From Eubacteriales bacterium (GTDB lineage Bacteria; Bacillota_A; Clostridia; Christensenellales; Aristaeellaceae): a stretch of DNA of 18,936 bases. A model generated the notes under the pieces. That model ran no database searches and was not told where the DNA came from. It saw only the letters and a list, made by a program, of their open reading frames with translations. Shown in pieces: positions 14,601 to 18,936 of the stretch. The translations under genes and the position numbers were made by a program. Where the stretch lies: assembly GCA_029974855.1 (NCBI GenBank), contig JARKQO010000039.1:1-18936 (forward strand). Direction: 5' to 3'. Numbering within the stretch: the first letter of the stretch is position 1; every line of letters starts with the position of its first letter.

Positions 14601-15439
14601 CGGCGTTTCAGCTCCTTGGCCCCGATGGTGGCGATATCCATCAAGGTGATGGGCCTGTCCTGGCCGGGGTACAGCGTCTCCCGGAGGGCAAGGTAGCGTT
14701 CAAAGGCCTTTCTGGCCGCCGGGTGCTCCACCCGGACCCTTTCCAGCTGGGTCCCGAAGGTGGTATGGCGGCAGTGATCGCTCCAGTAGGTGTCCAACAC
14801 CCGCAGCTCCGTAAGGCTGGGGTCCCGCTTTTCCCCCCGGAAATAATCCTGGCAGAAGGCCAGATCCCGCTCGTCCATGGCAAGGCCGTAGTCCTTCACA
14901 AAATCCGGAAGGGCCTCCCCCTCCAGTTCCCGGAAGCCCGCAAGGATGGGCACGTCCTCCGGGGCCTCAAAGTCCAGGGCCAAGGTCTTTGTGGGGTTCA
15001 AATCCGCTTCCCTGGCCTCCACAGGGTTGATCAGGTAGTCTTTGATCCTGGCAAAATCCTCCGGGGTCATAGCCCCGGAGAAAAGGTATACCTTGGCGGC
15101 AGCCACTTTGGGCAGCTCTCCCCCGGTCAGGAGCTGCACGCACTCCTCACAGCTGGCGGCCCTGGGGTCAAACTGCCCAGGCAGGGGTTCCACCGCCAGG
15201 GCCCTGTGCTCCCCCTCGGGCAGCCGGTCATAGGCCTCGTCCAAAGGCGGCTCCATGAACACGATGGGCTTGCACCGCTCCATGGTTTCCGGGTCCAGGC
15301 CCTCCACGTCGTACCGGTTCAAAATACGGACCCCCGTTACCCCGGGAATCCCCAAAACCTTCTGAATTTCGGCCAGCAAGCCCCGGGCCTCCACCGCATA
15401 GGGGGCCTTTTTCTCCACATACAGGCGAATGACAGCCAT
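11696..15439 (-). CDS. purL: Phosphoribosylformylglycinamidine synthase, single-chain
   Basis: PurL converts FGAR, glutamine and ATP to FGAM in de novo purine synthesis. The 1247-residue chain is the fused form, with a PurS-like N-terminus (about 1-90), synthetase halves and a C-terminal class I glutaminase from about 985 (MALIPAFPGTNCETDT). Synthetase motifs are YWSDHCRHTTF, NETHNHPTEIEPFGGAATC (catalytic His of THNHPT), NDFGAGGVSVAIGELADG and GGKDSMSGTF. The glutaminase triad appears as Cys1088 (LGICNGFQA) and His1218/Glu1220 (GHSER). The shape resembles the clostridial/streptococcal single-chain type (about 1240 aa), rather than the separate PurS/PurQ/PurL of Bacillus. ATG 15439 has AGGAGG 6 nt upstream; a longer in-frame extension lies inside purD. 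Ten nt separate it from the purD stop, which is embedded in the binding site (TAGGAGG). It is last in the operon. An in-frame triple repeat lies at residues 907-918. Confidence 0.96.
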   Translation of the reverse strand: MAVIRLYVEKKAPYAVEARGLLAEIQKVLGIPGVTGVRILNRYDVEGLDPETMERCKPIVFMEPPLDEAYDRLPEGEHRALAVEPLPGQFDPRAASCEECVQLLTGGELPKVAAAKVYLFSGAMTPEDFARIKDYLINPVEAREADLNPTKTLALDFEAPEDVPILAGFRELEGEALPDFVKDYGLAMDERDLAFCQDYFRGEKRDPSLTELRVLDTYWSDHCRHTTFGTQLERVRVEHPAARKAFERYLALRETLYPGQDRPITLMDIATIGAKELKRRGLLKNLDESQEINACSIRIDVDVDGKTEPWLLMFKNETHNHPTEIEPFGGAATCLGGAIRDPLSGRAYVYQAMRITGAADPTGDLRNTLPGKLPQRKLTTTAAAGYSAYGNQVGLATGLVKEIYHPGYAAKRLELGAVLGAAPAAHVRREEPTPGDAVILLGGRTGRDGCGGATGSSKSHSQDSALSCGAQVQKGNPVVERKIQRLFRDGRVTRLIKRCNDFGAGGVSVAIGELADGLIIDLDRVPKKYEGLDGTELAISESQERMAVVVAPQDVEAFIALAQGENLEATPVAWVMEQPRLVMRWRGRTLVDLSREFVSSNGAKRKAEAVIKGATPFNHEDSLLPWLAQPDLPSRLEAMAFHLNICGQKGLTGRFDSTIGGGTVLMPLGGKYQLTPIQCMVAKLPVPGGETDTVSGMSYGFHPHLSSLDPYEGAYLAVVESLAKLAATGFETAGAYLTLQEYFERMTGDPDTWGKPLAALLGALDAQLDFGVAAIGGKDSMSGTFEALTVPPTLVSFAVAPGQASRVISPEFKGPGHALRLLAVNPHDSRALKDSWALAYRLIGEQKILSAWALGLGGLAEALLNMAMGNRIGVEISYEGDLFAHHFGGLVLEMAPGWEDAGGGEALGITLGITLGRTIDSYGLVVAGQRIPLWPLQERYENKLASVFPYRTPGEAQSPQIPVLRFAGQGAAQRPRPACRKARPMALIPAFPGTNCETDTARALERAGARPRILLIRNQTPSDIAQSLQEARKLLAQSQMIVFPGGFSGGDEPDGSAKLIAAFFRNPAMEEGVRELLRHRDGLVLGICNGFQALVKLGLLPFGEIAPAQADWPTLTFNTLGRHQSMLVTTRISSTLSPWLQRCTLGQQHTIAISHGEGRFVASQEVLERLITGGQIAAQYVDGQGNPTMDPLYNPNGSALAIEAITSPDGHILGKMGHSERAGKDLYKNVQGNTFQPLFEGGVAYFS
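12686..12721 (-). repeat. Three-copy 12-bp in-frame tandem repeat inside purL
   Basis: Read on the minus strand, CTGGGGATAACC occurs twice, followed by a third copy with one change (CTGGGGAGAACC). It encodes Leu-Gly-Ile-Thr, Leu-Gly-Ile-Thr, Leu-Gly-Arg-Thr at purL residues 907-918, between the synthetase and glutaminase domains. Because 12 is a multiple of 3 the frame is preserved. Replication slippage is the likely origin. Confidence 0.9.
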
Positions 15440-15449
15440 GCTGTTCCTC

Positions 15450-16730
15450 CTACGATCTGTTTTGCGCCGCCAGGGCCGCCGCCCCGATATCCCGCCGGAA
15501 ATGCGCGCCCTCAAAGAAAATTCTGTTTGCGGCGGCATAGGCCCTGCCCACGGCTTCCCCAAGGCCGGGGGCCGTGGCGGTGACGCCCAGCACCCGGCCT
15601 CCTGCGGTGAAAACGCTTCCGTCTTCCCCCTGAGCCGTACCAGCATGGTAGACCTGAGCCGTTTCCCCTGCCTCTTCCAGCCCGGCGATCCGCTTCCCCG
15701 CCTCATAGCCCTGGGGGTAGCCCCCGCTGGCCAGCACCAGGCAGCAGCTTGCTTTTTCCTCAAACTCGCAGGGCACCTCCGAAAGTCTGCCTTCCGTGGT
15801 GGCCCGCATCACCGCCAGCAGGTCGCTTTTCAGCAAAGGCAGCACCGCCTGGGCCTCCGGGTCCCCGAACCGGGCGTTGTACTCGATGACCTTGGGGCCT
15901 TGGGGCGTCAGCATCAGCCCGAAGTACAGGCAGCCCGCAAAGGGGCAGCCCATCTCCCGCAAGGCCGCCAAGGTGGGCAAGAAGATGGTTTCCATGCACA
16001 GCCGGGCCATTTCCGGGGTGTAGTGGGGGTTGGGGGCCACCGCCCCCATGCCCCCGGTGTTGGGTCCCAGGTCCCCATCGAAGGCCCGCTTGTGGTCCAT
16101 GCTGGACACCATGGGGCGCAGGGTTTTCCCGTCGGTGAAGCACAGCAAAGACACCTCCGGCCCGGTGAGGCATTCCTCCACCACCACCCGGCTCCCGGCC
16201 GCGCCGAACATCCCCGCCACCATCATATCCCGGATGGCCTCCCGGGCCTGGGCCCCGTCGGCGCAGACCCGCACGCCCTTGCCCAAAGCCAGCCCGTCCG
16301 CCTTCACCACCAGGGGATATTCCGCCTCTTTGACATAGGCCAGGGCCTCCCCCGCCTCCTCAAACACCCGGCAGGCGGCTGTGGGAATCCCAAAGCGCTC
16401 CATCAGCTCCTTGGCAAACACCTTGCTGCCCTCGATCCGGGCCGCCGCCCTGGTGGGGCCGAAGGCCGGGATGCCCCGCTCCTGCAGCAAATCCACCAGC
16501 CCAAGGCACAGGGGATCATCCGGGGCCACCACCACATAGTCCATGCCGGCCCGCTGGGCAAACTCGGCCAACTCCTCCACCCGGTTCGCCCGGATGGGTA
16601 CGCACACCGCCTCCCGGGCGATGCCCCCGTTGCCCGGGGCGCAGTATAACTCCGGGTTTTCCGGGCTCTCCTTCAATTTGCGGATGATGGCGTGCTCCCG
16701 CCCGCCGCCGCCTACCACCAGAATCTTCAT
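15450..16730 (-). CDS. purD: Phosphoribosylamine-glycine ligase
   Basis: PurD (GAR synthetase) joins phosphoribosylamine and glycine using ATP in the cytoplasm. The 426-residue protein is full family length. It starts MKILVVGGGGREHAI (N-domain glycine-rich loop) and has DYVVVAPDDPLCLGL. The ATP-grasp portion includes SKVFAKELM, VVKADGLALGKGV, VEECLTGPEVSLL, DHKRAFDGDLGPNTGGMGA and the family signature RFGDPEAQAVLP. The C-terminal domain includes VLASGGYPQGYE. ATG 16730 is chosen because homologues begin exactly at MKILVVG and GGAGAAGGAAA lies upstream. An in-frame TTG at 16754 overlapping the preceding stop would add 8 unrelated residues. It sits 20 nt after the AICAR transformylase gene and 10 nt before purL. 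Confidence 0.96.
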   Translation of the reverse strand: MKILVVGGGGREHAIIRKLKESPENPELYCAPGNGGIAREAVCVPIRANRVEELAEFAQRAGMDYVVVAPDDPLCLGLVDLLQERGIPAFGPTRAAARIEGSKVFAKELMERFGIPTAACRVFEEAGEALAYVKEAEYPLVVKADGLALGKGVRVCADGAQAREAIRDMMVAGMFGAAGSRVVVEECLTGPEVSLLCFTDGKTLRPMVSSMDHKRAFDGDLGPNTGGMGAVAPNPHYTPEMARLCMETIFLPTLAALREMGCPFAGCLYFGLMLTPQGPKVIEYNARFGDPEAQAVLPLLKSDLLAVMRATTEGRLSEVPCEFEEKASCCLVLASGGYPQGYEAGKRIAGLEEAGETAQVYHAGTAQGEDGSVFTAGGRVLGVTATAPGLGEAVGRAYAAANRIFFEGAHFRRDIGAAALAAQNRS

Positions 16731-16750
16731 AAGCGTTTCCTTCTCCCCCG

Positions 16751-17923
16751 TCAATGATGAAACAGCCTCACGCCCGTCATGGCCATCACCATGCCATGCT
16801 CGTCGCAGGCCTGAATCACCTGCTCATCCCGGACGCTGCCGCCGGGCTGGGCCACATAGGCCACCCCGCTGCGGGCGGCCCGGTGGATATTGTCCGGGAA
16901 GGGAAAGAACGCGTCGCTGCCCAAGGAAACCCCGGAGAGCCGGGAGAGCCAATCCCGCTTTTCCTCCTGGGTGAGGGGGGCGGGCCTTGCCGAAAATAAC
17001 GCCTCCCAGCGCCCGGGGGCCAGCACCTCCTCCGGCTCCCGGGAAAGATACCGGTCCATGGCATTGTCCCGGTCCGGGTTTTTCAGGCCGGGCAGAAAAG
17101 GCAAAGCCAGGGCCTTGGGGTGCCGGCGCAGCCACCACAGGTCTGCCTTGTCCCCGGCCAGCCGGGTGCAGTGGATGCGGCTCTGCTGCCCAGCGCCGAT
17201 GCCGATGGCCTGGCCGTCCTTTACATAGCACACGCTGTTGCTCTGGGTATATTTCAAGGTGATCAACGCCACGGCTAAATCCCGCCTGGCCTGGGCGGGC
17301 AGAACCTTCTGTTGGGTCACGACCCGGTCCAAAAAATCCGGACCCATCACCCATTCGTTGCGCTCCTGCTCAAAGGTCACGCCGAACACGTCCTTTTGCT
17401 CCAAGCGGGGCGGCTGGTAGGCCGGGTCGATTTCCAGAACCGTATAGGCCCCCTTGCGCTTGGCCTTGAGAATTTCCAAAGCCCGGGGCTCATAGCCCGG
17501 CGCGATGATCCCGTCGCTGACCTCCGGGGCGATAAGCCTGGCGGCGCTTTCGTCGCACACCCCGGACAGGGCGATCCAGTCCCCGAAGCTGCTCATCCGG
17601 TCCGCGCCCCTGGCCCTGGCGTAGGCGCAGGCCAAGGGGGAAAGCTCCCCCTCCCCCACAAAGTACATCCGCCGCAGGATATCGCAAAGAGGCAGCCCCA
17701 CAGCGGCCCCGGCGGGACTCACGTGCTTGAAGCTGGCGGCGGCGGGCAGGCCCGTGGCTCCTTGCAGCTCCCGCACCAGCTGCCAGCCGTTCAAGGCGTC
17801 CAGCAAATTGATGTACCCCGGCCTGCCGTTTCGCACGATAAGGGGCAACTCCCCCTCCTTGGCAAAGACCCGGGCGGGCTTTTGGTGGGGGTTGCACCCG
17901 TATTTCAGCTCCATGTCCCTCAT
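16751..17923 (-). CDS. Stand-alone AICAR transformylase (PurH C-terminal activity only)
   Basis: It transfers a formyl group from 10-formyl-THF to AICAR, giving FAICAR, the penultimate step to IMP. At 390 residues it corresponds only to the transformylase half of bifunctional PurH (about 510-530) and lacks the N-terminal MGS-like IMP cyclohydrolase domain. Motifs are ELKYGCNPHQ near residue 5, FKHVSPAGAAVG with the catalytic Lys66-His67 pair, SFGDWIALSG, DGIIAPGYEPRALEILK, KYTQSNSVCYVKDGQAIGIGAGQQSR, SDAFFPFPDN and the C-terminal AQPGGSVRDEQVI to TGVRLFHH. ATG 17923 overlaps the stop of the IMP cyclohydrolase gene as ATGA, indicating translational coupling, with GGAGGG about 8 nt upstream. 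The next gene, purD, follows after 20 nt. Some databases label it purH, but only one PurH activity is present. Confidence 0.93.
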   Translation of the reverse strand: MRDMELKYGCNPHQKPARVFAKEGELPLIVRNGRPGYINLLDALNGWQLVRELQGATGLPAAASFKHVSPAGAAVGLPLCDILRRMYFVGEGELSPLACAYARARGADRMSSFGDWIALSGVCDESAARLIAPEVSDGIIAPGYEPRALEILKAKRKGAYTVLEIDPAYQPPRLEQKDVFGVTFEQERNEWVMGPDFLDRVVTQQKVLPAQARRDLAVALITLKYTQSNSVCYVKDGQAIGIGAGQQSRIHCTRLAGDKADLWWLRRHPKALALPFLPGLKNPDRDNAMDRYLSREPEEVLAPGRWEALFSARPAPLTQEEKRDWLSRLSGVSLGSDAFFPFPDNIHRAARSGVAYVAQPGGSVRDEQVIQACDEHGMVMAMTGVRLFHH

Positions 17924-18657
17924 GGCCGGCCCTCCTTTGGGGGATGGTCCCCCAGCTTGTTGAAGATACGGGTTTCGGTCCGGCCTGTGGCAAGGTCCAC
18001 AGCCCGCACAAAGAGGCTGACCTTGTTTTCCCGGTTCAGGCTGTCCCACAGTCCCTGGGCCAGGGCATCCAAATCCGGCTCCAAGGACACCGCCGCCGGC
18101 TCCCCCGCAAAGCTGGGCAGGGGGTTCCCGTCCCCCCGGTAGGTGTGGATCAAATGCCCCTGGCCCGCCACGGGCTGGGGATAGTGGAAAAAGAAGCGCT
18201 GAACGCTCTCCCCCTTGCCCCCTTCGGATTTGAGGATGGAGAGGGCATAGCGCATCTCCCCTTTTTCCACGTGCATCAGCCCCGATATCCGGGGGGTGAA
18301 GTGGGGCGCGTCCGGCTCGAAGGTGCGGTCTTCCAGGGCCTGCTGAAAGCTACCGCCTTTTGCCAGTGCCGAAAAAATGGTGTCCGTCTGGTCCCCGTTG
18401 GTGACGATGGTATCGCTCCCCACCACCCGCACCGGGGCGTAGAGGATGAGGCTGGGGTCCTGTACCAAGGCCGGGTCGAAGGCCCTGGCCTCGATGCCCC
18501 CGTCCTTTTCCACAAACACCCGATTGCGGCTGTTGCCGCTGCGGCCCATGATGAAATAAGCCATCACCGCCCGGTTTTCCCCGCTTCGCCCCAGCAAAAT
18601 ACCCCGTCCGGGGTAGGGGTTGGCTCCCAGCGCCTCCCGCACATCCGTGTTTCTCAC
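17920..18657 (-). CDS. purO: IMP cyclohydrolase, PurO type
   Basis: It closes the ring of FAICAR to give IMP, completing what bifunctional PurH does elsewhere. The 245-residue protein belongs to the PurO-like family (IMP_cyclohyd), first known from archaea. Conserved blocks are NPYPGRGILLGRS at 13-25, AYFIMGRSGNSRNRVFV at 33-49, SDTIVTNGDQTDTIFSAL at 81-98, EPDAPHFTPRISGLM and a C-terminal RTETRIFNKLGDH. The start is GTG 18657: it overlaps the purN stop as GTGA, and AGGGAGG lies about 8 nt upstream. A longer in-frame start at 18720 would run through purN and is not used. The direct neighbour is the stand-alone AICAR transformylase, overlapping by 4 nt, so the two halves of PurH activity are made side by side. 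The gene symbol follows archaeal usage. Confidence 0.92.
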   Translation of the reverse strand: MRNTDVREALGANPYPGRGILLGRSGENRAVMAYFIMGRSGNSRNRVFVEKDGGIEARAFDPALVQDPSLILYAPVRVVGSDTIVTNGDQTDTIFSALAKGGSFQQALEDRTFEPDAPHFTPRISGLMHVEKGEMRYALSILKSEGGKGESVQRFFFHYPQPVAGQGHLIHTYRGDGNPLPSFAGEPAAVSLEPDLDALAQGLWDSLNRENKVSLFVRAVDLATGRTETRIFNKLGDHPPKEGRP

Positions 18658-18936
18658 GCGCTTTCCTCCCTGAGCATTCTTTCCGCCACCCGCTCCACCG
18701 CCTGGGGCAGCAGCACCCACTCCGCCTCCTCCATCACCCGCTTTTGGAGGCTCTGGGGGCTGTCCCCCTCCAGCACCGGCACGGCCTTCTGGGCCAGAAT
18801 CGGCCCTCCGTCGGGAATCTCGTTCACCAGGTGCACCGTTGCCCCGGTCATCTTCACGCCCCGGGTGAGCGCCGCCTCATGGACCCGCAGGCCATAGTAG
18901 CCCTTGCCGCAGAAGGCGGGAATCAGGCTGGGGTGA
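18654..18936 (-). CDS. purN: Phosphoribosylglycinamide formyltransferase, C-terminal part (right edge cuts it)
   Basis: PurN transfers formyl from 10-formyl-THF to GAR in de novo purine synthesis. Only about 93 C-terminal residues are inside the window. They begin exactly at HPSLIPAFCGKGYYG, whose His corresponds to catalytic His108 of E. coli PurN. HEAALTRGVKMTGATVHLV follows, then DGGPILAQ, whose Asp matches catalytic Asp144, and a helical C-terminus (VMEEAEWVLLPQAVERVAER). The reading frame starts outside the window at the right edge. The short ATG-initiated frame at 18857 is only its tail. The TGA stop overlaps the GTG of the next gene by 4 nt. Upstream neighbours, presumably purF, purM and others, are not visible. 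Confidence 0.95.
   Translation of the reverse strand, partial: HPSLIPAFCGKGYYGLRVHEAALTRGVKMTGATVHLVNEIPDGGPILAQKAVPVLEGDSPQSLQKRVMEEAEWVLLPQAVERVAERMLREESA

Noticed and set aside
11588..15583. A 1331-codon open frame on the plus strand across the whole of purL
   Set aside because: It is the in-register reverse complement of purL codons. The translation is low-complexity (Gly, His, Pro, Gln, Leu rich), has no family motif and no ribosome binding site, and is explained by missing TTA/CTA/TCA codons in purL.
1..18936. CRISPR arrays, tRNA or rRNA genes, insertion sequences, phage or toxin-antitoxin genes
   Set aside because: No regularly spaced repeats, cloverleaf-like or rRNA-like sequence, transposase motifs or flanking inverted repeats were seen. 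The window is almost fully occupied by metabolic genes.

Overview
The window is GC-rich, densely packed bacterial DNA that looks like a Clostridia (Firmicutes/Bacillota) chromosome, probably a gut or plant-fibre-associated member. The reasons are AGGAGG-type ribosome binding sites in front of nearly every gene, an LplB/LplC-type carbohydrate ABC transporter with a large binding protein, a single-chain PurL of the clostridial/streptococcal type, and a stand-alone AICAR transformylase next to a PurO-type IMP cyclohydrolase. The species cannot be named from the sequence alone.

Region 1 (about 1-10002, minus strand) is one gene train read right to left: two ABC permeases, a secreted solute-binding protein, a GH105/GH88-type unsaturated rhamnogalacturonyl hydrolase, a GH112 phosphorylase, rhamnulokinase (rhaB), L-rhamnose isomerase (rhaA) and the first 117 codons of rhamnulose-1-phosphate aldolase (rhaD, cut by the left edge). 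Read as a pathway, short rhamnogalacturonan-I fragments are imported whole. In the cytoplasm the unsaturated uronate is removed by GH105, and galactosyl-rhamnose is split with phosphate by GH112 into galactose-1-phosphate and L-rhamnose. Rhamnose then goes through RhaA, RhaB and RhaD to DHAP and L-lactaldehyde. The substrate assignment is inference from families and context. Neither glycosidase-type enzyme has a signal peptide, and no transporter ATPase is present.

Region 2 (10003-10318) is the only large non-coding stretch. It is a divergent promoter region with a perfect TATAAT for the transporter side, a sigma70-like promoter for the regulator side, and short direct and inverted repeats that could be operators. 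Region 3 (10319-11661, plus strand) holds an AraC-family regulator and, 29 bp behind it, the L-rhamnose mutarotase rhaM. This ties the regulator to the rhamnose pathway.

Region 4 (11696-18936, minus strand, convergent with rhaM) is the distal part of a de novo purine operon, transcribed purN (partial, right edge), purO-type IMP cyclohydrolase, stand-alone AICAR transformylase, purD and purL. Its genes overlap by 4 bp or are separated by 10-20 bp. It shares only the chromosome location with the rhamnose cluster.

Whole-window observations: purL, the binding-protein gene and the permease genes contain almost no TTA, CTA or TCA codons, which creates spurious antisense reading frames of up to about 4 kb. 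The binding-protein gene is flanked by RNA hairpins. purL carries a three-copy in-frame 12-bp repeat.
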